Source: Thermocaproicibacter sp036844765 (lineage in GTDB: Bacteria; Bacillota; Clostridia; Oscillospirales; Acutalibacteraceae). From it: a stretch of DNA of 64,000 nt. The position numbers and the translations under genes are program-made. Positions 27,019 to 38,494 of the stretch are shown in pieces. The stretch covers positions 1-64,000 of the forward strand of contig DAIUFE010000003.1 in assembly GCA_036844765.1 (NCBI GenBank), in the 5' to 3' direction. The number at the start of each line of letters is the position of its first letter. Position 1 is the first letter of the stretch. The notes below the pieces were generated by a model. The model was not told the origin of the DNA. It saw nothing but the letters and a program-made list of their open reading frames with translations, and did no database searches.

Positions 27019-27780
27019 ATGCGAAATCTGCTGCTCGTCCTCCGCTACGACGGTTCGCGGTACCACGGCTGGCAGGTCCAGCAAAACGCCGTGACCGTCC
27101 AGCAGGTTTTTCAGGATGCGCTCGAAAAAGTCCTCGGCGCGCGGCCGGACGTCAAGGGCTGCAGCCGCACGGATTCGTTCGTCCACGCGCTGGAGTTCTG
27201 CGTCGGCTTCCGCACGGACCGGGACATCCCGTGCGCGCGGCTGCGGGGCGCGCTCAACCACTTTCTGCCGGAGGACATCGCCGTGCTCTCCTGCCGCGAG
27301 GCGCCGGAGGACTTCCACGCCCGCTACTCCTGCACCGGCAAGGAGTACCAGTACCTGATCTGGAACCGGGAGGTGCGCGACCCGTTCCTGCGGGGGCGCG
27401 CGCTGCACTACTGGTATCCGCTGGATCTCGGGCGCCTGAACCGCGCGGCAGCCTGCTTTCTGGGGCCGCACGACTTCACCTCGTTTTGCGCGCAGGACGC
27501 CCGCGAGCCGGGCCGGATGACCCGCACGGTCACGAAGTCCGAGTGGAGCCGCGACGGGGGCCTCGTCCGCTACAGCGTCGCCGCGGACGGCTTCCTGTAC
27601 CATATGGTGCGCATCCTGGTGGGCACGATGCTCCGGGTCGCGCAGGGCCGCCTCGCCCCGGAGGACATGCCGGGCATCCTCGCCGCCAAAGACCGCGGCG
27701 CGGCGGGGCCGACCGCGCCGCCGCAGGGCCTCTACCTCAAAAAAGTGCGGTACGGCGGGGAGGAGGAGCGCCATGCGTGA
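27019..27780 (+). CDS. truA: tRNA pseudouridine synthase A
   Basis: Converts uridines 38-40 of the tRNA anticodon arm to pseudouridine. It has 253 residues with catalytic Asp52 in GCSRTDSFVHA, the N-terminal RYDGSRYHGWQ, and conserved YHMVRILVGTML. RBS AGAAAGGAG lies 5-6 bases before the ATG. Its stop overlaps the next start. Confidence 0.96.
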   Translation: MRNLLLVLRYDGSRYHGWQVQQNAVTVQQVFQDALEKVLGARPDVKGCSRTDSFVHALEFCVGFRTDRDIPCARLRGALNHFLPEDIAVLSCREAPEDFHARYSCTGKEYQYLIWNREVRDPFLRGRALHYWYPLDLGRLNRAAACFLGPHDFTSFCAQDAREPGRMTRTVTKSEWSRDGGLVRYSVAADGFLYHMVRILVGTMLRVAQGRLAPEDMPGILAAKDRGAAGPTAPPQGLYLKKVRYGGEEERHA

Positions 27781-29014
27781 CGAAGAACACCGGTACGACA
27801 CCGCCCGGCTGGACGCGCTGCCGAAGCACGCCCTGCGCGGCAAAAGGCCCGGCGGGCCGCCGCCGGGCCGGCTCCGCCGCATTCCCCGCTGGGTGTACCG
27901 GATGATTCTGATCCTCGCGCTGAGCGCGCTGGCGGTGGCGGGCTGGTACGACCGCGCCAACCTCACGCCACAGAACATTGTCCAGTGGGTGCAGAGCCGC
28001 ATCGTGGGCCTCGGCCTCGGCGACGGCTTTCCCCAAAGCATCTCCGGCTCCTCCGTTGCGCCCCAGAATTTTCTCTCCTCCGGGAAAAATCTGGTCGTGG
28101 CGAGCGACACCGGGCTCTCCGTCTACAACTCCACCGCGCGGGAGATCCTCGGCCTTCAGCACGGCTACGCCAAGCCCGTGCTGAAGGTCAGCGGGCCCCG
28201 GGCGCTGCTGTTCAATCTGGGCGGAAAAAGCTTCCGCATCGAGACGACGGGGGGAAAGTCGCTGGAGCTTTCCGCGGAGCAGGACATCCTGGGCGGGGCG
28301 CTCGCCCCCGACGGACAGTGCGCGCTGGTGACCGCCGCGGATGGCTACTGCGGGATGCTGGTTTCCTACACCGCGGACGGTGCCGTCCGCTCCCGCTACT
28401 GGTTCTACGACTATTATCCCGCGGCCGTCGCCCTCAGCCCGGACGGCCGCCGGGCGGCCGTGGCCGGCGTCTCCGCGAAGGAGGGGGAGCTGGTCTCCGC
28501 GCTCTACCTTATCGACCTCAGCAGCGAAAAGCCCGTGCAACCCGTCGCGACCTGCCCGGGCAACCTGCTGCTCGCCGTTTTCTGGGACAATCCCTCCTCG
28601 GTCGCCGCCGTCGGCGACACGGGCGCCCTGATCGTCGACCCCTCTTCGGGCCGGAGGACGGATTTCAGCTACGAGGGGGAAAAGCTGGCCGCCTACGCTT
28701 CCGGCGGCGGAAAAACGGCGCTCGCCCTCTCGCCGTATGAGGGCGCGGCGGAGAGCGCGCTGACCGTTCTGGACGGAAGCGGCGCCCGCCTGCTTTCCCG
28801 CAAAATTTCCGGCAGGACGCTGTCCGTCTCCCTCTGCGGGCAGGAGGCCGCGGCCCTCGCAGGCGGGAAGGTCTGGTTCTTCCCGCTTTCCGCCCCGCCC
28901 GATTCCGGCCGGAGCGCCGACGCCGGCGCCGACGCGCGGGCGATTGCGCTGCGGGACGAGAGCTCGGTTTATGTCCTCGGCATCTCCGAGATCCGGCTGG
29001 TCGTCAGCCGCTGA
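27773..29014 (+). CDS. Membrane-anchored beta-propeller-like protein (DUF5711-like)
   Basis: Protein of 413 residues with a basic cytoplasmic N-terminus (about 1-42), one membrane helix (MILILALSALAVAGW) and a large extracytoplasmic domain. That domain has recurring beta-strand units such as GALAPDGQCALVT, VALSPDGRRAAVAG and VFWDNPSSVAAVGDTGALIVD. The pattern fits the uncharacterised clostridial DUF5711 family, from memory. It overlaps truA by 8 bases. Its function is unknown; a surface-sensing or scaffold role is only a guess. Confidence 0.75.
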   Translation: MRDEEHRYDTARLDALPKHALRGKRPGGPPPGRLRRIPRWVYRMILILALSALAVAGWYDRANLTPQNIVQWVQSRIVGLGLGDGFPQSISGSSVAPQNFLSSGKNLVVASDTGLSVYNSTAREILGLQHGYAKPVLKVSGPRALLFNLGGKSFRIETTGGKSLELSAEQDILGGALAPDGQCALVTAADGYCGMLVSYTADGAVRSRYWFYDYYPAAVALSPDGRRAAVAGVSAKEGELVSALYLIDLSSEKPVQPVATCPGNLLLAVFWDNPSSVAAVGDTGALIVDPSSGRRTDFSYEGEKLAAYASGGGKTALALSPYEGAAESALTVLDGSGARLLSRKISGRTLSVSLCGQEAAALAGGKVWFFPLSAPPDSGRSADAGADARAIALRDESSVYVLGISEIRLVVSR

Positions 29015-29022
29015 CCTCCGGC

Positions 29023-29051
29023 TTGTGCAATCCGCCCGTTTGTGTTATATT
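29023..29051 (+). promoter_or_regulatory. Sigma-A promoter of cvpA
   Basis: TTGTGC (29023-29028), 17-base spacer, TATATT (29046-29051), with TG one base before the -10. It is 57 bases upstream of the cvpA ATG and begins 8 bases after the previous stop. Confidence 0.65.
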
Positions 29052-29108
29052 TGAGGTAGGCTCCTCAGGGGGCCGCACAGGACGGAGCGCGGCGGGGGGA
29101 ATTTCAGG

Positions 29109-29657
29109 ATGGGCACGGTCGTGGATCTTCTGTTTCTGGCGATTCTGGTCGTTTTTGCCGTTTCCGGCTTCCGGAGAGGGTTTGTGCGTGCGCTGGTGGA
29201 GTTCCTCGGCAGCATCGCGGCGGTGGTGGTGACGGCGTTCTATTCCCGCCCGCTGGCCGACCAGCTTCTGCCGTGGCTGGCCAAGACCGGCCAGCCCTGG
29301 CTGCAGAACCCGTTTGTGGCGAAGATCGTGGCCGGGGCCCTCCTTTTCGCCGCGCTGGAGGCCGTGGTGCAGGTGTTCGCGCGCGTGCTGGACACCCTGT
29401 TCCGCCTCCCCGTCCTGCGGCAGATCAACGCCCTGCTCGGCGGGGCGCTCGGTCTGCTGAAAGGGACGGTGGTCGTGCTGCTCGCCTGCGCCGCGCTCCA
29501 GCTCGTCCTGCTGCCCGCCGGCCTCTGGCAGAAAGCGCCGGAGCCCTGGCGGGAGGTTTCCCTTTCCCGTATTTATCAGTATGCGGCGGCGCGCAACCCG
29601 CTCTATACGATGTTTCAGACCCATCTTTGGAATGAGGCAAGCAGGAATGAAGAATAA
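29109..29657 (+). CDS. cvpA: CvpA family membrane protein
   Basis: Integral membrane protein of 182 residues with four hydrophobic helices and the N-terminal signature VVDLLFLAILVVFAVSGFRRGF. CvpA proteins are linked to colicin V production and envelope homeostasis; the molecular role is unclear. RBS GGGGGGAA lies upstream. Its stop overlaps the start of the phosphatidyltransferase gene. Confidence 0.85.
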   Translation: MGTVVDLLFLAILVVFAVSGFRRGFVRALVEFLGSIAAVVVTAFYSRPLADQLLPWLAKTGQPWLQNPFVAKIVAGALLFAALEAVVQVFARVLDTLFRLPVLRQINALLGGALGLLKGTVVVLLACAALQLVLLPAGLWQKAPEPWREVSLSRIYQYAAARNPLYTMFQTHLWNEASRNEE

Positions 29658-30252
29658 AAACAGGAATTTCAACATCCCCAACGCGCTGACCGTCGTGCGG
29701 TTCATCCTGATTTTTCCGTTCATCGTCTATTTCACCCACCGGTCGTTCCTGAAAGCGGCGATCGTGCTGCTCGTCTCCGGCCTGACGGATTGGCTGGACG
29801 GCGTGATCGCCCGCAGGTTCCACCAGTCCACGGAGCTGGGCCAGATGCTCGATCCGCTGGCGGATAAGCTCACGCAGGCGTCCGTCGCGGTGTGCCTTGC
29901 GTTGGAGGAGCCGGCCCTGATCCCGCTGCTGGCGATTTTCGTGGTCAAGGAGGCTTTGATGGTCATCGCGGCCATCTTTTTGATCGGCAAGAATAAGAAG
30001 AAGCCGGGCGGTTCAGAATGGTATGGAAAGGCCGCCACGGTCCTGTTCTATATTTCGTTCGGGATCATCGTCGTGATGCAGATGGCGGACGCGGAGGATT
30101 TTCGGGTCTCCGTGATCCTGCTCTCCATCACGGCCGGGTTCATGATCTACGCGTTTATCCGCTATGCGAAGACGTATTTCGCCATCCTCCGCTCGGACGA
30201 CCCGAAATACCGGCTGGATATCCGGGAGGTCATGGATAAGAAAAAGAAGTAA
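29647..30252 (+). CDS. pgsA: CDP-alcohol phosphatidyltransferase (probable phosphatidylglycerophosphate synthase)
   Basis: Membrane enzyme of 201 residues that transfers a phosphatidyl group from CDP-diacylglycerol to an alcohol, probably glycerol-3-phosphate. The complete signature DWLDGVIAR ... GQMLDPLADK (pattern D-x2-D-G-x2-A-R-x8-G-x3-D-x3-D) is present, with about five membrane helices. The start ATG 29647 gives the family N-terminus NIPNALTVVRF. The acceptor alcohol is inferred; cardiolipin synthase-type enzymes of the same family are an alternative. Confidence 0.85.
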   Translation: MKNKNRNFNIPNALTVVRFILIFPFIVYFTHRSFLKAAIVLLVSGLTDWLDGVIARRFHQSTELGQMLDPLADKLTQASVAVCLALEEPALIPLLAIFVVKEALMVIAAIFLIGKNKKKPGGSEWYGKAATVLFYISFGIIVVMQMADAEDFRVSVILLSITAGFMIYAFIRYAKTYFAILRSDDPKYRLDIREVMDKKKK

Positions 30253-30260
30253 GCGGATGT

Positions 30261-30289
30261 TTGTCAACCGGTCTGTTTCATGATATGAT
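30261..30289 (+). promoter_or_regulatory. Sigma-A promoter of the ClpE-like gene
   Basis: TTGTCA (30261-30266), 17-base spacer, TATGAT (30284-30289) with a TG one base before it. The downstream leader carries two direct copies of GATATCARGA (30302 and 30322, 20 bases apart), which could be an operator. No CtsR box was found. Confidence 0.8.
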
Positions 30290-30340
30290 AAAATAAGATT
30301 AGATATCAAGAGCGAAAATCCGATATCAGGAAGAGAAGAA

Positions 30341-32695
<2,355 letters not shown>

Positions 32696-32720
32696 ATCCG
32701 TTTTGAAGTGAAAAATCACA

Positions 32721-32870
32721 GGGGCTGTTGCAAAACGAATTCGCAACAGCAGATTGCACAAAGCAATAACCTGAATTGCAAGAAAATACGCCTTGAATCG
32801 GCTTTGAAAGCCCAATCGAGGCGTATTTTTTGTGCGCTGTTTTTCGAGAAGACTGTTTTGCAACAGCCCC
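32721..32870. mobile_element. MITE-like element with 16-bp terminal inverted repeats
   Basis: The ends GGGGCTGTTGCAAAAC (32721-32736) and GTTTTGCAACAGCCCC (32855-32870) are perfect inverted repeats bounding 150 bases with no coding sequence. Subterminal sequence is also shared (AACAGC...GCACAAA on both arms). Ends of this kind resemble those of IS1182-type insertion sequences, from memory. No clear target-site duplication was found. It sits between the convergent ClpE and lyase genes and contains a terminator hairpin. Confidence 0.7.
32783..32831. terminator. Bidirectional terminator inside the MITE
   Basis: Arms AAAATACGCCTTGA (32783-32796) and TCGAGGCGTATTTT (32816-32829) pair with one G-U, and an inner GGCTTT/AAAGCC stem lies within. 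A-run and T-run ends allow termination of both the ClpE (+) and lyase (-) transcripts. No other terminator is visible in the 204-base gap 32696-32899. Confidence 0.75.
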
Positions 32871-32899
32871 CTTTTGGTCCTATGTTTTGTTTCGAGCGC

Positions 32900-35800
32900 T
32901 CAGTTTATAATCGTGCTTATCGTTCGGGGGACTTTCTCCCCGTTGACGTAAAACCCAGCACTGTCTCCGACTTTACCGGTAGCGGTTGCTTTGAAGAAAT
33001 AATCGTTCCCATCTGACCCGTTAAAGAAAACACGGAAAGTGGATGGGGTTCCGCATACAAAAGAGGGTTTCTTTGCGGAGGTTATCCTGAACTGATAAGT
33101 TTTGCCGGCCTTGACGTTCAACCTACCGCCGGTGTCCAACCTGACATCGCCAAGATTGGAGCCGACCGTGGCGATCAGAAGCCTGGGGCCGCCGTTGATG
33201 TAAATCCCGGCTTTGGCTCCCGGCGCGCCGATGGCCGTGATTTTGAAGAAATAATCGCTGCCGGTCACTTTGACAAGCGCGACGTCGAACACGCCTGCCG
33301 TGCCGACAACGAACCCGGGGGCTTTGCCGTTTTTGCTCGTGATCCTGAACGTATAGGCTCCATCGACATGAAGATCGTATGTCGTGTCACTGATATAGGT
33401 GGCCGTATCTCTCTGAATAGGCGCGCTTGGGATCGGCGTCGGCGAAGAATCCTTTTTCGACGGTGCGCTTTCGAGGATCTTTTCGGTGGTCGTGCCGGCG
33501 TTTACGGAAATAGTATGGGCAGTTCCGCCGCCTTTCCCATCCAAATAGGTGATTTTTGAGGCTTTGTCCGATTGAATCGTAACGGTCCCGCCTCGGTAAT
33601 CCACATAGGCGGAAACGGGCTCCGTCGATGCGAGCAAGGCCTTGTTTTTGTAACGGAGCGCGGTTGCGTGATTGACCCCGATGCCGTCGAGCGTACCGTC
33701 CTTTTTCAGCCCGACCAGAGAAACCTGTTTTGCGTCTGTGAAAACGCCGAGAGAGTTTTCAATCGCCGCCTCGCTCCGCCTGAAAAGGACGATATCATCC
33801 GCATCAGCGACGTAGGAAAGTCTGGCGCCCAGAACGTCGGCGTCATCGACGGTCTGCGCGACCCTGATCGGCGCATCGGCGGACGAGTCCACGCTGCTTT
33901 TCTTCAGACGAATCGCAGTAATGCCAAGCAGATATTTGTTGCCCTCGGGGACGCTTGTTCCGGTGCAGACCGCCGTCAGCGTGTGGGTGCCGGCAGAGAG
34001 ATGCATTTTTCCGACGGTAAACGGGGCGGCGTTCAGGATAACCGACGTGCTGTAGCCGTCCATCGGTTTACCGTAGGGGATGTTATCAATGGACATTTGA
34101 TAGATTCCGTAGGCGGGAGAAGCCGGATGGAGCAAATCCACGGCGTAATCCCCGTCTTCCGGAACCTCAAAGGTGTAGGTTACTTTGGATCCGGCTCCGG
34201 ATTCGCCGCGGAACAGGGCGACAGAAAGGGGAATGCCAGAGCTCTGATCCAGCGTGCTCAGCACGCCGGTACATCCGCCGCTGATGACGTTCGTCGGCTG
34301 GAAGATGTTTGCGGGAATGTTGATCGCGCTTGCGTAGGTATTTAGAACGGCCATGAATTGATATTGCCGGGTCTTCTGCGTATTTGAGACGTGGATATAC
34401 GGACCTTCCTCCTGGTCGTTGACGGTGTACATGTCGCTGTCGATCTGAAGTTTGCCGTTTCCGACGAACTGGGCGTAAAGATTCGTCGCGTTCCTGTTGA
34501 TTTTGAGAAGATTTCCCGTTTGGCTGGAAGTAATGCCTTCAACGGTCCTGCCATCCACGGAGAAGGCGTCCCAGCCGCCGGTGAACAGGCTCCACGTGTA
34601 GGTGCGGTCCTGCGCGGAGTCCAGATCGTCAAACACCACATAGTAGGGGTGTCCGTCATGATTGATCATAACGGCATGCCGGTCGAACTGTTTCAGCACA
34701 TCCAGCCCGTAAGAATCTTCCGCGCTGCCGATAAGATAGCCGTAGGAAGAAGTCAGAATATTCGGTGTCAGAGAGCCACCGCCCTTAAACACCTGGGCGC
34801 CGTTGTCCGTATTTTTCTCCCAGTTCACCAGAATGGTATTGTGGCCAACTTTTCCGCGGAACTGCTGCCGTGCCTGTTCCGTCGAAACGAAAGTGGAATA
34901 TCCCGGGTCGTCGGCGATCCAAGTCCCGTTGGTCGCAAGCAGGAAGCTGTTCTGATCGAAATGGTTGTGGCCCATCGAGGAATTATCGCTGATCAGACCC
35001 AGCACGGAATCGGTCGTTCCCCAGCCGGTGCGCAGGGCGCCCCATCCCACTTCGGGTATGATGCTGGAATTGCCAAGCACTTTACCCGGCTCCGTGATTT
35101 TAATAGAATCCGGATTACAGAGGAATAGGAATTTCTGGGTCAGTAAAATATCGCTGCTGCCCAGCTTTGCATGGGTCAGGTACCACCCGGCAAGACCGTT
35201 TCCGTTCTTTGCGAGGGCCGAGCAGGTCTGATAAAATTCCTGGGTCCCTTCGGTCATATCCGAAACGGGGGCGAGGGACAGGGATCCGGGTGCGGAAAAA
35301 TGGATGATCCACTTCATCAGGGTGTCGTTCAGATAAGAGTTTTTGATAAGGGAGGTTTCTCCCGTCACCCGCGCCAGCTGGTCGAACGATCCGACGATAT
35401 TTTCAAGAGCGTAGCTGGTATAGCCGAATCCCTCTTCGTTGCCGGACTCCTGTTTCTGGTCGAGATACCAGTCGAAGAAGTCCGTTGCGCAAGTTAGATA
35501 GCGGTCGGTAGCGCCGCTGTCCACGTCATCCATAACCGCCAGGGAGCCGGTGGCGAGAGCGGCATTGCGAAGCCCCTGGATATTCCAGTCCAGCTTATAC
35601 TGCCCGTCGTGATACAGCGGCTCGAGGCCCAGTGTGACGATCGCTTCCCGGATTTTCGTCCTTTCCGCTTCCGTCATTCTGTCGTAGCAGACGTCGTATG
35701 CCATTGCCGCGCCCTGAACGAGATGCGCGGTATCCAGATTCGTAAGCTGTTCTTCCGGATAATTATCTTTCGGATCATGCCATAGGTCCCATCCGCTCAT

Positions 35801-38494
35801 GGCGGACACGAAATCGATCGCTTTTCGTGCATATTCCGATTTCCCGGTCAGCATATATGCCATCGATAGGATTTCCAGATGATCTTCGATCCCTCTGGAA
35901 AGCTGTGTCCAAAACGGAAACACGTTGTATCCTGCAGGGCGATCGGGGGATTCCGGCTGCTGAACGGGCGGATTCTGGATGGTAATGCTGTATGTGGTGC
36001 CGTAAGCACTAAACGACGTTTTATAAGACGTCTCGTTCAGATATACGTCCGCTTGGCTGATGATCTGGTCTGCCACTTCTTTGCCGGTCACACCGGTTGC
36101 CGTCTGATCGGCGCTGCGTGCCAGCCTGCGTAGCGAAGCGATGTCATCCGACGTAAAAAATACCTTTGGATGGTCCTTTATGATGGAGGTAAAATGCCGT
36201 ACTTCCCCGGCGGGAGGGACGTATGGCTCAATGGAAGCGCAGTCGCCATACACAATTCCCTGCTCGCCGCTGTTCTGATAATAAAGCAATGTGGCGTAGG
36301 TCGCACCGGCCGGTGCGGCCATAATGGCGTAAATGTCGCACCACTGCTTCGTTTGACTGATCGTTGCTGTTTTTGTGCTGATCCGGCTGTCGGCGTCAGA
36401 CCAAAACTCCAGATAAAGATCCGCGCTGCCGATGGCGCAGTACATTTTGGCCTTTGCCTCATAGGTCACGCCCGGCGTGACCGCCACCTTGGAGCTGCGG
36501 AGACCGCATCCCCGGGGAGAATCGTTGACCAGCTTTACGGAATAGTTTCCCTCATAGTGCTGTTCTCCGGAAAGAGATACCTGATTCGCGGCATTCAGCT
36601 TCACCCAATGATTGGGAATATCGCCGGCTCCCGCGCCGTCTTCAAAGCCGGCGTTCAGGATGGCGTCGGGATAGGTATGTTCGGAGATCTCCGTCAAATT
36701 TGCGTCGTCCAGGAAACTGTCCGTCCGTGCGTCGGTGCCGCTGTAAAATCCGACGGTCGCGCACGTTGCGTCCTCCGGAGCGACGCCTTCGGCGGTGACG
36801 AAAGTCCATTGGCCAGGAGCGGAACAAAAAGAGTTGGGAAGCGGCGATGCGATCCGGTTCGTTCCGTTCATAGCGTCCTCTTTGGTTTCGTAAAAATTCA
36901 GGTAAAGGACGATGCCTGAACCGGATTGATTGTAAACCCATGCGGACGCGCGTATCTTTTTGTCTGCGTTTACCTGAACCGGGTCGCTCGCTATCCCGGC
37001 CGTTTGATCGCTGTCATCGACCAGTTCAAGAGAACGGGTCCCGTTGTATCCGTTCCCGCTGTGAACCATAGCGGTAGTAAGGACGTATTTTCCGGCGGCG
37101 TTAGACGGCCATTGCTTCCAGTTCGACGGCAGGCCGTTCGTTTGGGCGGTATCTTCAAATCCCGGATTCAGCAGGGCGGAGCTGAGCGGTTCCTCTTCGG
37201 CGTCGTCCGACGTTTTAATGATGGATATTTCATCCACATAGGTCACGGTATCCGCCGAACGGTACTGGTAGACGATCACGGATGCGAAAGCGGCGTTTTC
37301 CGGCGCCGTCGCCACATTCTTTGTTCTTACCCAGGCACCGGGGACATTTGAAGTGGTGTCTTTCAGACTTAATTCAGCGCCGTCGCCGGTGTAAAAATAG
37401 GCTCGGACGACCGGATTTCCCCCGCTCGCGGCGTAGGTATATGCGTTGAAATCGTAAGAAACTCCAGGCTCGACTGCGACGAGGGCGCTGCGGATACTGT
37501 TCTGCCCGGTGCCTTCGGTTGTCGAAAGTTTGACGCTGTACTGCCCTTTGTACGCATCCTCTGTCGTAAGCTCCACGGTCCCCTTGGCATTGTCGGTCCA
37601 TTCCCACACGTCGTAGCCAACGGGGAAACCGGTGCTTTCGTCGGAACCTTCTTCAAATCCGCCGTTCGGCACGGCGGCGACCGACGGATCCAGGCGGATC
37701 ACCGTGGCGCGGTCCAGGTAAAAACCCACGTCCGTCTGGTCTCCCTGAGCGCCCAGCGAAAAGACATAGCGCGCCGTCACAGCCCCGGCCGGGATCACAG
37801 CGGCATCGATCCCTTTTGTATTGGTGGTGACATAAGACCATCCGTTGGAAGTGCTGGTCCCATATTTTCGGGAAGTGCCGACGGTTTGACCGTCTTCATC
37901 ATAATAATTCAGATAGGCCTGATAATTACCGCTTCCGGAAGCTTTTTTGCTGAGGACGTTCACGCGGAGCTTTTCCCCTGCAGTGACGGGCATCGGATCG
38001 CTCATTACGGCGTATATGCCACTGCCCTGATAAGAAAGTTTTAGGGAATAAGCCCCGTAATTGACGCCGCTTGGGTCCTCATTGATCACGGCGGAACCAT
38101 GATCGATGTCGGAGCCGTCCGCGACGCTCCAGTTGTCGGGGAGCTGCCCGGCGGTCCCTGACTCAAACCCGGAATTAGGGACCAACTGCCAGTCCTGTGG
38201 GCTGTCTGACAGGCTTGCCGCTGGGTCGTCCGGCTGATCCGCATCTTCTCCTCCGGCCTCTTCTGCCGGGTCGTCCGGCTGATCCGTGCCGCTTTCTTCG
38301 GCCTCTTCTGCCGCCGGGTCGTCCGGCGGATCCGCACTGCTTTCTCTTTCGGCATAGTCTGCTGTTTGGTCGTTCGGCTGATTCATACCGCTTTTTTCGT
38401 TGGCATAGGCTGCTGTCGGAAGAGATGAAATCAGCAAAGTTGCCGACAGAACTGCCGCCAAAATACCGTTCCAAAGCTCGCTTTTCTTTTTCAT
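32900..38494 (-). CDS. Giant secreted polysaccharide lyase (alginate lyase/heparinase II/III-like) with carbohydrate-binding modules
   Basis: Exported protein of 1864 residues. Order: signal peptide (1-31, cleavage after AYA); acidic Pro/Asp/Glu linker (about 36-95); four jelly-roll carbohydrate-binding-like modules (about 104-268, 274-427, 440-602, 610-757), each opening with a variant of NxGFE; an alpha-toroid alginate-lyase-like domain (about 770-1120, HPKVFFTSDDIASLRRLA, DTAHLVQGAAMAYDV); a heparinase II/III beta domain (about 1140-1400, with GHNHFDQNSFLL and GKVGHNTILV); a further beta sandwich (about 1430-1535); and two C-terminal modules (about 1700-1785, 1795-1864) with the shared DYFFK...GxYxNG pattern. 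It probably cleaves a uronate-containing glycan by beta-elimination outside the cell. RBS AAGGAG. Base composition is visibly AT-richer than neighbours. Exact substrate unknown. Confidence 0.85.
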   Translation of the reverse strand: MKKKSELWNGILAAVLSATLLISSLPTAAYANEKSGMNQPNDQTADYAERESSADPPDDPAAEEAEESGTDQPDDPAEEAGGEDADQPDDPAASLSDSPQDWQLVPNSGFESGTAGQLPDNWSVADGSDIDHGSAVINEDPSGVNYGAYSLKLSYQGSGIYAVMSDPMPVTAGEKLRVNVLSKKASGSGNYQAYLNYYDEDGQTVGTSRKYGTSTSNGWSYVTTNTKGIDAAVIPAGAVTARYVFSLGAQGDQTDVGFYLDRATVIRLDPSVAAVPNGGFEEGSDESTGFPVGYDVWEWTDNAKGTVELTTEDAYKGQYSVKLSTTEGTGQNSIRSALVAVEPGVSYDFNAYTYAASGGNPVVRAYFYTGDGAELSLKDTTSNVPGAWVRTKNVATAPENAAFASVIVYQYRSADTVTYVDEISIIKTSDDAEEEPLSSALLNPGFEDTAQTNGLPSNWKQWPSNAAGKYVLTTAMVHSGNGYNGTRSLELVDDSDQTAGIASDPVQVNADKKIRASAWVYNQSGSGIVLYLNFYETKEDAMNGTNRIASPLPNSFCSAPGQWTFVTAEGVAPEDATCATVGFYSGTDARTDSFLDDANLTEISEHTYPDAILNAGFEDGAGAGDIPNHWVKLNAANQVSLSGEQHYEGNYSVKLVNDSPRGCGLRSSKVAVTPGVTYEAKAKMYCAIGSADLYLEFWSDADSRISTKTATISQTKQWCDIYAIMAAPAGATYATLLYYQNSGEQGIVYGDCASIEPYVPPAGEVRHFTSIIKDHPKVFFTSDDIASLRRLARSADQTATGVTGKEVADQIISQADVYLNETSYKTSFSAYGTTYSITIQNPPVQQPESPDRPAGYNVFPFWTQLSRGIEDHLEILSMAYMLTGKSEYARKAIDFVSAMSGWDLWHDPKDNYPEEQLTNLDTAHLVQGAAMAYDVCYDRMTEAERTKIREAIVTLGLEPLYHDGQYKLDWNIQGLRNAALATGSLAVMDDVDSGATDRYLTCATDFFDWYLDQKQESGNEEGFGYTSYALENIVGSFDQLARVTGETSLIKNSYLNDTLMKWIIHFSAPGSLSLAPVSDMTEGTQEFYQTCSALAKNGNGLAGWYLTHAKLGSSDILLTQKFLFLCNPDSIKITEPGKVLGNSSIIPEVGWGALRTGWGTTDSVLGLISDNSSMGHNHFDQNSFLLATNGTWIADDPGYSTFVSTEQARQQFRGKVGHNTILVNWEKNTDNGAQVFKGGGSLTPNILTSSYGYLIGSAEDSYGLDVLKQFDRHAVMINHDGHPYYVVFDDLDSAQDRTYTWSLFTGGWDAFSVDGRTVEGITSSQTGNLLKINRNATNLYAQFVGNGKLQIDSDMYTVNDQEEGPYIHVSNTQKTRQYQFMAVLNTYASAINIPANIFQPTNVISGGCTGVLSTLDQSSGIPLSVALFRGESGAGSKVTYTFEVPEDGDYAVDLLHPASPAYGIYQMSIDNIPYGKPMDGYSTSVILNAAPFTVGKMHLSAGTHTLTAVCTGTSVPEGNKYLLGITAIRLKKSSVDSSADAPIRVAQTVDDADVLGARLSYVADADDIVLFRRSEAAIENSLGVFTDAKQVSLVGLKKDGTLDGIGVNHATALRYKNKALLASTEPVSAYVDYRGGTVTIQSDKASKITYLDGKGGGTAHTISVNAGTTTEKILESAPSKKDSSPTPIPSAPIQRDTATYISDTTYDLHVDGAYTFRITSKNGKAPGFVVGTAGVFDVALVKVTGSDYFFKITAIGAPGAKAGIYINGGPRLLIATVGSNLGDVRLDTGGRLNVKAGKTYQFRITSAKKPSFVCGTPSTFRVFFNGSDGNDYFFKATATGKVGDSAGFYVNGEKVPRTISTIIN
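38206..38390 (-). repeat. Imperfect coding tandem repeat (acidic linker)
   Basis: Four units each containing a variant of GGGTCGTCCGGCTGATCC start near 38223, 38268, 38316 and 38367. Spacing is 45, 48 and 51 bases, all multiples of three. They encode the QPDDPA/EEAEESGTD-type acidic linker after the signal peptide of the lyase. Length variation between strains is likely. Confidence 0.75.

Noticed and set aside
30290..30340. CtsR operator upstream of the ClpE-like gene
   Set aside because: No GGTCAAA-type direct repeat is present; only unrelated GATATCARGA repeats.
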